Assembly (NCBI GenBank): GCA_023213315.1
Contig: JAKCPI010003172.1
Coordinates: 124,001 to 188,000 of the forward strand
Direction: 5' to 3'
Length of the DNA stretch: 64,000 bases
Origin: Euborellia annulipes
Taxonomy: Eukaryota > Arthropoda > Insecta > Dermaptera > Anisolabididae
The notes under the pieces were generated by a model. The model searched no databases. It saw only the letters and a program-made list of their open reading frames with translations, and was not told where the DNA came from. Positions 1-11,314 of this stretch are shown here, piece after piece. The stretch's first letter is position 1. Each line of letters begins with the position of its first letter. The position numbers and the translations under genes were made by a program.

Positions 1-89
1 TAAAATATCTTACTTCCTCATTTGAGTGTATAATGAGAAACTGCTGTACCTTTTATTTCCCAATTAATCATTCAGACTTTAATAAATAT

Positions 90-152
90 TTTTACTTTCT
101 CTTAGCTATATATGTTAATATATAGAGAGAGAAAGTATTGGTTTCATTTTTA
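90..152 (+). mobile_element. Family A element, 5' hairpin fragment
   Basis: Only the 5' terminal hairpin of family A remains: ACTTTCTCTTAGC, an AT-rich loop, then GAGAGAGAAAGTATTGG and the first bases of the body. The sequence after about 152 no longer matches the family, so the copy is 3'-truncated. Confidence 0.75.
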
Positions 153-1028
153 TAAGATTATAAAAATAATCGCAGGCTCTTCATTGTAAGTCGCATTAAT
201 TTTTTTTTTGTTTGCAAGTTAACTTCCATCAGTGACGGTTAAAAAGAGCCGATAATCCTTCATAAATGTCGGTAGGTTGTCTATGTTTTTAATAATTTTA
301 ATAAAATCGAAAACCGTCGAGGATATCAAGCTATTTCAAAGTTCTTCTGAAATTGATATGAATGATGAGTCAAGGTATAGATTTTGAATATATTGTATCA
401 TACAAAAGCATTATTAATTTTCGAAAAATTAAAAACCAAACTGTTCCTTGTAGCTGTGAAGCTATTGTAATGAAAGATAGGAGTTTTATTTATCTAGGAG
501 CACCATCCCAATTTGGATCTTATATCCAGCTCACAATTAATCTATTGGTTTATAATTGTCAAAGATTTATTAAAAGTTAACATTTTTAACACTTAATGAG
601 AATTTTGACTCCCCAGTGTCATCTTCAGAAGGGTTTGCATCAAATTTGAATTTATTTAGGCCTATGAAAAGTGTATATATATCCTAAATAAGTTCAAGTA
701 TAATAAACTTCTTTAGATCTGATGATGACATATGAGTATCCAAGTATGAAGTATTGAAATTTATTTTTTTTTTTTAATAAATCTTTGAATACAATTTGGA
801 GAAATAAAGTGGCTGTTGTATTTAAACAATAGATGAAAGGAGCAGCCAGCTAGGTATTCAGTGCCAACCAAATAAAACTCTCTGCTAACGAAACAGTTCT
901 TTGAAACATATAATCTAGTGCTTTTAAATTTCTTTATTTTTTCTAATTTACATAAGATTTCAACTAGAGCCTATGGTTGATAGTTTTGTGATTAATAATT
1001 TTTATTTTGGCTCTTTATTTATTCAAAA
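153..1028. other. AT-rich stretch, no gene seen
   Basis: Low-complexity AT-rich DNA with poly-T/poly-A runs. A 72-codon open frame at 362-580 has no recognisable motif and a composition like its surroundings, so I do not call it a gene. Confidence 0.6.
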
Positions 1029-1660
1029 AAAAATCTGGTCGCACTTTCTTTTACCTTCGTTAATCGAAAGTTGTGTTCTGTGCTTGTTGTCACACCAGAT
1101 TTTTTGTGTCGACATATATTTAGTTCCAGACAGTACGGTACATTTGAATTGAAGATGTAAAATTTATGAACTGGGAAAATATTTATATTTTGTTAGCATG
1201 GCAACCATTTCTACTATCTTTCCTATGAAGTTTAAGAAGAGCAAAGTGGTCTTCATAAATCCCAGCAAAATGAGAATATACATTTTAAAGACCATCTAAA
1301 AAATAATTTATTTATGCATTTTAATCAAAATCGTTGAAGCGAATTTCGAGAAAATCGAAAAAAAAAAAAAAAACTGAAAAGGTGTATCAATAAAGTACTA
1401 GTACTTTTTGGCCGATTTTGTTCAAAAGCTTCGTGTTACAGGGTGTCCCAGGGTGGAACCTAACTTAAATATAAAATTTCAACCTTCTAGTTCTTATTTA
1501 AAACCGAAACCAGAGAAGTGTTTCTTCTAGATCTTTTCGTTCTTGAGATATTTTGTTCCCAGACGGACACACAGACCATGTTGCGAAAACCGCTTTTTTT
1601 GGTTCAAGGGATCTCAAAACGTGTATATCCATCAAAATCTCGACATCGAATTTTTGAAAT
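1029..1660 (-). mobile_element. Family A element, nearly full, minus strand
   Basis: The 3' hairpin lies at 1030-1103 (TCTGGTCGCAC ... TCACACCAGA, with the ACTTTC/GAAAGT inner stem), followed by GTCGACATATATTTAG and the rest of the body on the minus strand. It ends at the segment containing CTCGACATCGAATTTTTG. The 5' hairpin is missing. An ORF across it is a by-product of the repeat. Confidence 0.8.
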
Positions 1661-2692
1661 AACGAAACTTCACAATCGGTAATACGCATCAAGCTTTCAA
1701 ACAAGATCTTAGAACTAGAATTTCTTGTGATTAGTTTTAAGTTTATCTCACTTGTCAGTTTTGTATAACTGATTTTAGTTAATATTAGAGAGAAAAATTT
1801 GATTTAATTTAAAGTTATATAACTTTTTCAAAAATTAAGAAATCAACTAATAACTTCGTAATAATCTGCCGGAAATAGTATTTTATTTCAAGGAAATATC
1901 AAAAATTTGTGAATTAGGGAAACCTCAACAAAATTGATCCATTAATGGTTCTAAAAAAAAAAAATAAATAAAAGGAAGTCTTTGGGAACCCAAAGTCCGG
2001 CAAATATTTTGGACTTTTCGCTAATTGTCTGTGGGGTGGTGAATGGAGAGGTTTTTCCGGCTGAGCACCCTGTATCCTGGTGAGTTCACTTCACTTCTCT
2101 ATTTCGAGAGGTCAGCTAATGGCCTGTTGAAATTTACAACAGCACAACGAGCTCAAATTATTTATAGATTATAGACAAGAGTTGTGTCTGTTTTTTTTTT
2201 CTTTTTTTTTTATTATTATTTAATTCCCCGATGGATCTGATAGAGATGAGTAATTTATTTGAATGGAGTGGGAGAAAGCATGTGTTGTCTGTACAAGATT
2301 CTAAAATCGAATTAATAACTAAATAAAAATTGATTTATTTACACGATTTACTTGGTATTTTTTTCTCTATCTTCTAAAAAACATGAACGTGGTCATGTAA
2401 TCTAATAGAAGTAAACAAAGTATGTATCTTGTTTCCTTTTCTTGTCGAAACTTCCTATCCAATTTTATGACTTTTATGCTAAAATTTACATAGATTTGTT
2501 AGGTATTTTGGTTATTCATCTTAAAAATGATTTTTTTCAATTTCTTATTTAATTTTTCTTGTACCATATTATAAAGTCTACTTATATAAAATATGTACTA
2601 GGCTTGTCCATGCCTATAAGGCGAAAAAAAATTTCAAATTGAAGTTCTGCCACCCTTTTGTTTTGTTACACGTACAGTACCATTCCTATTTT
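1661..2692. other. AT-rich intergenic, small GC-richer island
   Basis: Mostly AT-rich with homopolymer runs. About 1980-2110 is GC-richer and not repeated elsewhere in the window. I see no splice-flanked open frame in it. Confidence 0.5.
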
Positions 2693-2821
2693 GTGATCAA
2701 AATTTCAGCACTCTATCTTATATTCAAATGGCTTAAATAAAATCATCGGACTGCCTGGGGTCCGAGTATAGAAGGTAGGCACGCTACCAACTACACCAAG
2801 CCCGAGGGCTGGGTGATCAAA
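2693..2821 (-). mobile_element. SINE-1 copy, partial, with TSD
   Basis: The tRNA-like head and internal hairpin arm of SINE-1 are present on the minus strand (2725-2812: GGCTTAAATAAAATCATCGG, then a B-box-like stretch and ACACCAAGCCCGAGGGC). GTGATCAAA occurs at 2693-2701 and again at 2813-2821, a likely target-site duplication. The tail half of the SINE is missing. Confidence 0.75.
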
Positions 2822-3601
2822 TTGAAAAATAAAAATAAAAATGTTAACAAAACAAAACAAGATCAACTATTTTTCAGAAAAATCCCTCAATTGAGCACCC
2901 ACTTCCTCTAAAGGTAGCCAACTGAAATTTTACAATGTTATTTCTATGGATAGATGTTACAAATTTATGAGATAGTCAAACTTAAAAACAAAAAAAAAAA
3001 TTTTTTTGGACCCTCCTAAAGCGTACCCGTCGTAGTGGAGCGAGTGTATTATTAATACACACAAAAAAAAAAAACTAATATTAATTCCTTAAAAAATAAA
3101 CCTTTTTTGAAAGTCACAAGGACATTAAGAAAGATTTTTTTAATATAATTCACTTGTGTTGGGGACGTTAAATAAAAACGGGAAGGATGTTTGACCTCGG
3201 TTCAATTAAGCCGAATCGACTCTGCCGAGTGAGCATGTGGTTTGGTTTTGCGGAGGGACTAGCATCAGGGTCTCCAGGGTGGAACCCTAGTCAAAAGGGC
3301 GCAAATAAATAACTACGTTAGGGGTTGAAACGACCATTTAAACATACACAAACTAATCAAGGCCCTTGGGGATGAATCATATCTATTAGTGGACGAGATC
3401 ATTTGTTATTCATCTGCAGCATCAGCGGGACCAAAAGTGTTTTCTTCCCCTATCTCTTTATGGCAAAGAATATAAATAAAGTGCCTCAGGAAATGTCTTT
3501 ATTGGTTAAATATAAAGAATGTTTTCTAATATTGATAATAAAATAGAAAGAAAAAAAAATCTGATATGAAAACCGCACACATATTTTCCCTTGGTAGGAA
3601 A
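2822..3601. other. AT-rich intergenic
   Basis: Poly-A/T-rich DNA with one GC-richer patch at about 3180-3330. No repeat shared with the rest of the window and no convincing coding frame was seen. Confidence 0.5.
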
Positions 3602-4284
3602 TTTTTACTTTCTCTTACCTATGTATATATGTAATATATATATAGAGAGAAAGTATTGGATTCATGTCAAAAATTCGATGTCGAGATTTTGATGGATCTT
3701 CACGTTTTGAGGTCCCCTGAATCCAAAAAAGTGGTTTTCGCGACATGGTCTGTCTGTGGGTGGGTGGGTGGGTGTGTGTGTGTGTGGGTGTGTGTTCAAT
3801 TTTAAGCATGAAGGAATTGAGCTATGAGGCTGAAATTTTATATTTAAGTTAAACACCCCCGGGACCGGAAAAATAAGCTTTTAATCAAAATCGGCCAAAG
3901 AGTACTAGTACTTTACTGATGTACTTTTTCAGTTTTTTTCGATTTTCTCAAAATTCGCTCTAACGATTTTGATTAAAATTCAAAAATCAATTATTTTTTA
4001 GATGCTCTTTCAAATGTATATTCTCGTTTTGCCCTCAAAATTGTTTGAAGCACACTTTACTCTTGTGCTTCATAGGAAAGATAGGAGAAATGGTTGCCAT
4101 GGTAACAAAATATAAATATTTTCCCATACCTATAAATTTTACATCTGAATTCAAATATTCCCTACTGCCGGGAACTAAATACATGTCGACACAAAAAATC
4201 TGGTGTGACAAGCACAGTACACAACTTTCGATTACCGAAGGTAAGAGAAAGTTGTGTGCTGTGCGCCAGTCACACCAGATTTTT
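3602..4284 (+). mobile_element. Family A element, full-length
   Basis: Complete copy. The 5' hairpin lies at 3607-3653. The core follows (CGATGTCGAGATTTTGATGG, then CCCCTGAATCC). A GGGT/GT microsatellite occupies 3757-3795. The body includes the AGTACTAGTACT palindrome and GGTTGCCATGGTAACA. The 3' hairpin lies at 4195-4284, framed by TCTGGTGTGAC and GTCACACCAGA. It is nearly identical to the copy at 23905-24619, sharing rare variants such as GGATCTTCACG and GGACCGGAAAAATAAG, so the two are recent. The ORF at 4045-4398 is an accident of the repeat. Confidence 0.9.
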
Positions 4285-4404
4285 CGATTAAGTTTTGAAG
4301 TAAAAGAGGAAGGTGTTTATTTAGAGGACCTTAGAGGACTACATGTACCCAGTATTTATAAATATAAATATACCATCATTTTAGGCTTGTGTAAATAAAA
4401 TTAT

Positions 4405-4445
4405 CCTGAAGAAGGACGCGATTGGCTTCCGAAATCAATCAAATA
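4405..4445 (+). repeat. CTGAAGA-stem-CCGAAAT hairpin motif
   Basis: CCTGAAGAAGGA, a short spacer, then CTTCCGAAATC and AATAAA. One of about a dozen copies in the window of a CTGA(T/A)GA-stem-CGAAA motif. Lies in the gap between two family A copies. Confidence 0.5.
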
Positions 4446-4591
4446 AAGAATTAACTTTATTTTTATCTGATTTTAGTTCCTGCCTGTTCTTCTATTTCCG
4501 TATTATAATAAAACAGTCATTTTTTTCATCTTTATTAAAATTACTTATAAAATAAGTAAATTTTTCCTAGTTAATTGGGAGCAAAACAAAG

Positions 4592-5300
4592 TTTTTACTT
4601 TCTCTTACCTCTATATATATGTTAATATATATAGAGAGAGAAAGTATTGGTTTCATGTCAAAAATTCGATGTCGAGATTTTGACGGATATACACGTTTTG
4701 AGGTCCCCTGAATCTAAAAAGTGGTTTTTCGCGACATGGTCTGTCTGTCTGTCTGTGTGTCTGTCTGTCTGTCTGTGTGTCTGTCTGTCTGTGTGTCTGT
4801 CTGTGAACAAAATATCTCAAGAACGGAAAGAGCTAGGAGGTTGAAATTTTATATTTAAGTTAGGCACCCCCATGGGACGTGACACGAAGCTTTTGAACAA
4901 AATCGAACAAAGAGTACTAGTACTTTACTGATGCACTTTTTCAGTTTTTTTCGATTTTCTCTAAATTTGCTCCAACGATTTTTTTTAATTCAAAAATCAA
5001 TTATTTTTTAGATTCGCTATAAAATGTATATTCTCATTTTGTGATTGAAATCTTCTGAAGACCACTTTACTCTTGTACTCCATAGAAAAGATAGAAGAAA
5101 TGGTTGCCTTGGTAACAAAATATAAATATTTTCCCATACTTATAAATTGTACATCTTGAAAATCGAATGTACCCTACTGTCGGGAACTAAATACATGTCG
5201 ACACAAAAAATCTGGTGTGACAAGCACAGTACACAACTTTCGATTACCGAAGGTAAGAGAAAGTTGTGTGCTGTGCGCCAGTCACACCAGATTTTTTTTT
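4592..5300 (+). mobile_element. Family A element, full-length
   Basis: Complete copy in the same orientation as 3602-4284 and about 300 bp downstream of it. The microsatellite is a long TCTG/TG tract at 4740-4805, unlike the GGGT tract in the neighbouring copy, which shows that this segment turns over fast. The 3' hairpin is at 5208-5294. The ORFs here are by-products. Confidence 0.9.
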
Positions 5301-7288
5301 GTTTTTTTAATAAACCTTTGAATAAAATATGAATTTATGAGTCTTCTGGTTATTGGCCTGAGGGGTGGGAGCAATGCCGGCTCAACGGGCCAATGAGGTG
5401 GCTTAGTGGCCTCAAGGGCTCTCCACTTTTTTGACAAATGGGCTCCTGCGAAAAATCAAGCCAATCTTAATGAACTCTATTTGAATAGCACATTTATTAT
5501 GATAATACTGAATGTTTTATAGGCCTATTGATAATTTTTAATTCAGATGTTAATAAATCAACTCGAAAAGTATATAATAAAGATAACGAAAGTTACAATT
5601 TAAAACAAAAAAAATAGTTTCAAAAATATCCATTTATAAATAAACAAAACATTTTTTATTTTTAGAAAAAATAAAGTGGAAAGGGTCTGAATTCACCCCT
5701 TCCCCACAGGTCTTTCTGTTAATCCTAGTGGCTAAGCTCTGAAGAGTGAAGGATCCGGTTTCGAATCATGCCACTATAATATTTTTTTTGATAAAATAAT
5801 AATTATGATATAATTTATTGTTTGCTTATCAAAATGAATTAAGGTAAGTTATAAATTATGTTTTTAAACACGGTGTTAAAATAAAGTTTTATATTTTGTT
5901 TTATAGGTGAATGTTATTAAAATAAATAATTCCATAGAATGTGCCTGGTTTTATTTTTAAAACTTCATTTAATAAACAGTTAAGAAATTATAATTTAGTT
6001 GTAACGAAAAAAAAAACAAGCCTATCGTGTAACGAGACAATTTGCTCTTTATTAAATTTTGTATCACTTTTCCAGAAAAGTAACTGTTAATGTTATTTAA
6101 AATTTAATAATGTTCTGTAATAAATTAAACATATGTACAAGAGAAATATTTTTAGTGCATTATTTGAATTTGCAGCCATTTGAACTTTATGTGAAGAATC
6201 TATCAATCGATCCATTAAAATTCTTAATGTTTTTAAGTTCAATGACTGAACTCTTTAGTTCTCTGATGGGTAAAAGAATAAAGATGAGCCTAAAACTTTA
6301 ACAATTGAATGAAAATTTTTATTATTTACAGTCAGGATAGAATAGTTGTAATTTAGTTTAATCTCAATCTAATTAAGTCAGGACGAAGAAATCAGAATCT
6401 CATCTTGTTCTCGACGTATTTTCGTAACGAAAAGAGGTATTATATATAATAGTTTTACGATAATAACACCCTAATCCAAGAAGTAAACCAAATTTTTCGC
6501 TCCTGGGTAAGAATATTTTCTTTTTAATTTTTTTGATTTTCTATCTTGTGTTTATTTTATTAACAAGACAGATCCATACAGACATTCGGAAGTACTAAAT
6601 AAATTGATCTGATAAAAACTTTGTGTAATCGGGACGTTAATAACATTTTAGAAAATAATATGAAGTTAAATCAATTTAAAAAATTTTAATAAGAAAATAA
6701 AAAACTCTCATCGCTTTTTAGCCCGTGATGACAAACATTTCTCTTATAGCCTTAAAAAAAATTTAGTCTCCTGGAATAAAAAAGAAAAATTTTTAACATT
6801 ATTAGAATGATATAGTGAGAGAGAGAGAGAAAGATTATTTAGTTAAATATAGTTAAAATGTTTTCTATAATAACAGGCGAGACCTTTCGTTCTCAAAAAG
6901 AGGAGACGAGTGGCCTCCGTTTCGCTCGTTAGGATTTCCATGGAATCGTGTCTTAGTCCTTCCATTTCTTAAACAATAATTAAATGTTTAGAATTGCCAA
7001 ATATGCATTGCTTTATAAACTGAATAAATATATAAGCGATTTTACAAAAATAAGCGTTTATATGATGAGTAGGAGGGGGGGGGTTCCCGCGTCGCTGAGG
7101 GTTTAAAGATAGGGGAAGGTGTTGTACCTTTGGCCAGTTTGTACTTTAAAATTTTTTGAAGACAAAAGCTTATGTAATGACACCAAGATTGATCAGATAT
7201 ATAAAACTTCATCTTATTATCTTGACGATCTACGACATATTTTTTAACTTTTATTAAAAAATTTTTAAACTTTTTTTTTAATAAAAAA
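5301..7288. other. AT-rich intergenic with simple repeats
   Basis: Long AT-rich stretch. It holds a GC-richer patch at 5340-5460, a tRNA-like piece at 5715-5785, a GA repeat near 6815 and a run of G near 7076. The 63-codon frame at 6110-6301 has no recognisable feature. Confidence 0.5.
5715..5785 (+). mobile_element. tRNA-like SINE head, second type
   Basis: CCTAGTGGCTAAGC resembles an A box and GGTTTCGAATCATGCC resembles a B box, about 30 bases apart, followed by AT-rich DNA. It differs from the SINE-1 head. Probably the head of an old SINE, not a functional tRNA, because no cloverleaf ends are visible. Confidence 0.4.
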
Positions 7289-7756
7289 ATTTTTTCATCA
7301 ATTCTCGAAGGTTTATTTTGAAGTGCAGATTTTTTAAATAATTTTAAACAATTATTTTTCAGAAATTTTATTAGCTGACAACTGATATCAATGTATAGTT
7401 TCGGTCATCTAGTATGACCATCATCAGGCCGGGAATATATATAAAATATACTTTAAAACAGAGGACATTACTAAATCTTCGAGAATTGATGAAATTCTGC
7501 TTGAGCTGTTTCTTGAATATAAAGAAAATTTTTTACACAGTGGTCAAAGGTACAACGATTGGTAGCCAATACAATTTAAATAAATTTATGTCGTATGGGC
7601 CGGGATGCGAACCCGCGACCCTTGGCCAGCATGCTAACCACTACACCTATGATCTATGATTTTGTAGAAAATAAGGAAATTTAAGTATTTGAGGCTTGAT
7701 GATGACAAGGAGCCGAAACTGTGATAAACAGGTTAACCGTAACCAATAAAATTGAA
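7289..7756. repeat. Inverted repeat with two hairpin motifs
   Basis: The left side (7345-7434) carries AGTTTCGGTCAT...CATCATCAGGCC and the right side (about 7690-7755) carries GCTTGATGATG...GAGCCGAAACTG in opposite orientation, with similar flanks. A second, differently centred inverted pair (CATCAATTCTCGAAGG at 7291 and CTTCGAGAATTGATG at 7475) overlaps it. Arms are diverged, so this is old. Confidence 0.55.
7585..7655 (-). mobile_element. tRNA-derived SINE head
   Basis: Read on the minus strand, GTAGTGGTTAGCATGC (A box) and GGGTTCGCATCCCGGCC (B box) stand at tRNA-like spacing. The head differs from SINE-1 and lies within the inverted repeat. No acceptor stem is evident, so it is not called a tRNA. 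Confidence 0.55.
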
Positions 7757-7759
7757 AAA

Positions 7760-7842
7760 AAAATCTCGACATCGAAATTTTGACATGATTGCAATACTTT
7801 CTCTCTCTTTATATTTCATATATAGGGTAAAAGAAAGTAGGT
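7760..7842 (-). mobile_element. Family A 5' fragment, minus strand
   Basis: ATCTCGACATCGAAATTTTG, then ATACTTTCTCTC, an AT loop and AGGGTAAAAGAAAGT. This is the first about 80 bp of family A on the minus strand, including the 5' hairpin. Confidence 0.75.
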
Positions 7843-8365
7843 AATGAATAATTTATTTATTTTGTTATAATTTTCACATCAACCAACATCTTAAGAACAA
7901 TTAAATTTCATATCTTTAAATATTAATTCAAAACTGTTTCCCTTCTAAAAAACTTATTGATAAATTATTAATAATAATATTAATTCAAATGTTTTTTAAC
8001 AAGAAAATTTATATATGAATATTAAGAATCAATATGGCGTTTTTAGTTTTGTTTTGTTTGCTTTGAGGAGGCGCTCGAGGGCTGCGAGTCACGACACCAG
8101 CGCCACCCTTGCTTAGCCTGGCGTCCTTGACTTTGTTCCTCCTCCTCCACCTACTACTACTACTACTACTATTACTACTATTGATGTCATTAGCCGGCAG
8201 AGCGAGCTCACCTGCTTTTTTCTTTCTCTTTCCTTTTTTTTATTTCTATTTTACCATTATTTAAGAAGGTCTGCTGGGTTCGAGGTGTCTATCTCTTAGC
8301 ATTTAAAAAATAATATAAATAAAAGGGATCGTAAGTTATTGTTGATATTAGGCCTAACTATACCT
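7843..8365. other. Intergenic with GC-richer island and (TAC)n
   Basis: About 8060-8215 is a GC-richer unique island followed by a TAC triplet repeat (8150-8180). At 8265-8330 there is a piece resembling the tail of the long SINE at 42410-42965 (GGGTTCGAGGTGTCTATCTC compared with GGGTTTGAGGTGTTTGTCTT). No gene is supported. Confidence 0.45.
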
Positions 8366-8545
8366 ATTGGTACCAAATGGCTTAAATAAGAATGCCCCCC
8401 CCCCAATATGTATATTAATTACCCCCATTAATGACCCCCAATATGTATATTAATTAATAATGGATATCGTCAAAATCTTACATGGCCTGAGTTGCCGAAA
8501 AGACTGGGTGAATGTGAGTGTGAGTGTGAATGAGAAAAAAAAAAC
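8366..8545 (+). mobile_element. SINE-1 copy, 3' half
   Basis: Starts at ACCAAATGGCTTAAATAAG, with ATGGATATCGTCAAAATC, GCCTGAGTTGCCGAAAAGAC and a GTGAGTGTGAATGAG tail ending in A. The tRNA-like head is missing. A C-run and a short duplicated segment occur in the middle. Confidence 0.8.
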
Positions 8546-8659
8546 TACTTATTATTATTTTGGATTGGAATATCATCCAAAGAATTCACCGTTGGCACTA
8601 GTTGAAACATTCTTAAATTTAATTAAATTATCATCTAATTATCGATAAATAAATAACAC

Positions 8660-8806
8660 AAGGTTAAGTTTTAAAAGGATTTTATTTTAGCTTCTGCGCA
8701 TTTCGACATTAATATATCACTTTCAGAACAATAACACAAATTAATGTCGGAATGCGAAGAAGCTAAAATAAAATCCTTTTGAAACTTTACCTTGTGGATT
8801 GGAATA
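8660..8806. repeat. Short inverted repeat (foldback)
   Basis: Arms at about 8664-8718 and 8737-8806 are reverse complements (AAGGATTTTATTTTAGCTTC and GAAGCTAAAATAAAATCCTT), with ATTTCGACATTAAT/ATTAATGTCGGAAT towards the loop. Possibly a small MITE or SINE pair. Confidence 0.6.
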
Positions 8807-9620
8807 ATTTAGAAAAATAATATACAGGAAAAGATGATGTCAGTCAAAAAGGAGATCCTCTCTTCATGACTATTTCATGTCTAATCGTTGAACAGCCACT
8901 TCTCTCATCAACAAAATTTAGAAAAATGTAAACGGGGTCTAAATACCTATAGATACCGAAAAAAATAAATAAAAAAAAATGTTTTAGAATGTGGACTCAT
9001 AGGAAGTACCGGTAAATGTTCTAAGAGCAGAGAAAGAAGGAAGACATTAGCTTCTCGTGCAAGTTCCTTTCCCGTCCCAAGCGAGATTTCGATTGAATTG
9101 GCTACAAATCATTTGAAATAAATACGTATGATGGCTAAATGAACTAAAATGCCGAAAAATTGTTAAAACAAATAAAAAATTCTCTAAGAAATATTCCTAA
9201 AAATATATGCCAAAGAAAATAATAATTTTAGAGAGAAGATAATCTAAAATTCATTAATATTGTAGAAAGAAATGAGAGAGGATGTTATTTCTTCACCTTT
9301 ACTTTCTTCCTCATTCCTTCTCTCATTTTTTATTTTATTTTAAAAATTTTTCATTCTATCTCTTTTCTCTTCAGAGAGATGTTTATTTTTAACACTTAAT
9401 ATCAACTTTGTGTTCATACTAAGACCTTTAATAATGTACATTATCCACTTAGGGGTTGACAACTTTATTTATTGCTCTCCATTTGATTAATAGTGAATAT
9501 TATTGTAATTTGCATAATTTATTTTGATAAACATATTCAGTTTAAATAAATTTTCTCAGAGTTTTTTTTTTTTTTTTTTTCAAGATGAGTCATTTAATAA
9601 AGAGTGGTTCTTTAACCCTT
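8807..9620. other. AT-rich intergenic, no gene seen
   Basis: AT-rich DNA with pyrimidine-rich runs near 9290-9370. No repeat shared with the rest of the window and no supported coding frame. Confidence 0.5.
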
Positions 9621-10159
9621 TTTTTTACTTTCTCTTACCTCTATATATGTTAATATATATAGAGAGAAAGTATTGGTTTCATGTCAAAGATTCGATGTCG
9701 AGATTTTGATGGATATACACGTTTCGAGGTCCTCTGAATCCAAAAAAGTGGTTTTGGCGACATGGTCTGTCTGTGGGTGGGTCTGTGTGTGCTCAATTTT
9801 AAGCATGAAGGAATTGAGCTAGGAGGTTGAAATTTTATATTTAAGTTAGACACCAACCTAGGGTGTGAAAATAAACTTTTTAATCAAAATTGCCCAAAAA
9901 GTACTACTACTTTATTGATGTATTTTTCCAGTTTTTTTTTTTTTTTTAGATTTCTCAAAATTCGTTCTAACGGTTTTGATTGAAATTCAGCAATTATTTT
10001 TTAGATGCTCTTTCAAATGTATAATCTCATTTTGCCCTCAAAATTGTTTAAAGCACACTTTACTCTTGTATTTCATAGAGATAAGAGAAATGGTTGCCAT
10101 GATTACAAAATATAAATATTTTCCCATATTAATAAATTTTACATCTTGAATTCTAATAT

Positions 10160-10671
10160 CGTCGCTTGCAACACGAAGTGACGCCCACGGGGCTTGGAGT
10201 AGTTGGTAGCGTGTCTACCTTCTATACCGAACGTCGCAGGTTCGGGCAGCAGGCAGTCCGATGATTTTATTTAAGGCATTTGGATACCAAATGGCTTAAA
10301 TAAGAATGCCTGGACCCCAAATATGTACATTAATCAATAACGGGTATCGTTTAAAGTCTTAAATAGCCTAAGTTGCCGAAAAGACTGTATGAATGTGAGT
10401 GTGAATGAGAAAAAAAAAGTGTGAATGTTTTTAAAAATTAACACGTAGTGACGTATCTCAAAAAAATCAAAAATTGAGATACAATGGGTATGGCCGTGTC
10501 CTGGCGTTCTTTACATTATCACAAAGTGACGAATCTGTATTTCCATGTTTTTTCGTATTATTTAGGTTTTTTGGTTTTGCGTTTCTGTACATTTAATATA
10601 ACACGAACTATAAACAGCTCTCCTGAAAAATGATAAATATTGCGATACGTCCCTACGTGTTTCAGGCGACG
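10160..10671. mobile_element. MITE with 24-bp terminal inverted repeats
   Basis: The left end CGTCGCTTGCAACACGAAGT is matched by the inverse of the right end, GTGTTTCAGGCGACG, with few mismatches over 24 bp. Removing it rejoins the interrupted family A sequence as CTAATATATCGG with a 4-bp ATAT duplication. Internal AGTGACG repeats echo the terminal sequence. No ORF of its own. Confidence 0.75.
10184..10438 (+). mobile_element. SINE-1 copy inside the MITE
   Basis: Complete SINE-1: tRNA-like head (GGCTTGGAGTAGTTGGTAGC, GTCGCAGGTTCGG), internal hairpin, CCTAAGTTGCCGAAAAGACT and GT-rich tail. Flanked by AACACGAAGTGACG (10170-10183) and AACACGTAGTGACG (10439-10452), a 14-bp duplication with one mismatch. 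Confidence 0.85.
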
Positions 10672-10738
10672 ATATATCGGCGGAAACTAAATATATCTCG
10701 ACACGAAAAATCTGGTGCGACCAGTCACACCAGATTTT

Positions 10739-11314
10739 TATTTTTATTTACTCAAAGAAAAAGGCATTGGGTTAGGTTGGTGACTTTTCGGTGTGACCTG
10801 ATAAGAATGAGATTGACTTTTGGCTCTGTAATTACTGCCCTTGTGGCCTGTCAGTCCGGGACTAAAACGAAAATTGCCTTGGAAAATATGCCGATGGGTG
10901 GGTGTTGTTTTTCTTCTGTCGGGTGTGTTCCTGTTCTTTTTTTTGCGCCCCTAGTGAGGGTGTTTGTGTGTTTGTAAGGAGCCGCCAAAGGACCCCCGCC
11001 TCTCGGCATGGCGCCTTCGCCCCGGGGTCTTCGCCCCCGCAGTCAATCAGCCCTCTTTCGTTGCCTCTTTGAATGACACGATACATTTAATTGTAGGGCA
11101 TTTTGCAGACAAATTCTTTTGTTAATTAATCCATTCATTTACTAATTTAACTCTCTTTAATTACTTTTTCTTAAATGTATAAATACTTAAAGAAGAAAAA
11201 AAAAATTGTAGTTCTAAGTATTTATTAATTCTGTTTTTTTATAAATTTCTAAAATCAAAATCTATATATATATAATTCGTTAATGTCCGTCTGTTTGTCT
11301 GTCACGCTCTATTT
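10739..11314. other. GC-richer unique island
   Basis: About 10765-11085 is clearly GC-richer than its surroundings and not repeated here. Open frames exist on both strands (10630-10977 plus, 10862-11086 minus) but overlap each other and the MITE, and neither shows a recognisable domain. Could be regulatory DNA or an exon of an unseen gene. Confidence 0.35.

Larger units (their letters stand above)
9621..10738 (+). mobile_element. Family A element split by a MITE and a SINE
   Basis: The 5' hairpin starts at 9627 and the body runs to ATTCTAATAT at 10159. It resumes at 10672 with ATATATCGGCGGAAACTAAA and ends with a short form of the 3' hairpin (ATCTGGTGCGAC/GTCACACCAGA, 10709-10736) that lacks the long inner stem. 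The inserted DNA is a MITE (10160-10671) that itself contains a SINE-1. Confidence 0.85.

Noticed and set aside
4045..4398. 117-codon ORF (and the similar ones at 5147 and 24371)
   Set aside because: They recur because family A recurs; frames break in other copies and run through the terminal hairpin.
10184..10260. tRNA-like sequence (also in all SINE-1 heads)
   Set aside because: Has A and B boxes but no matched acceptor stem and is repeated many times with A-tails and TSDs, so it is a SINE, not a tRNA gene.
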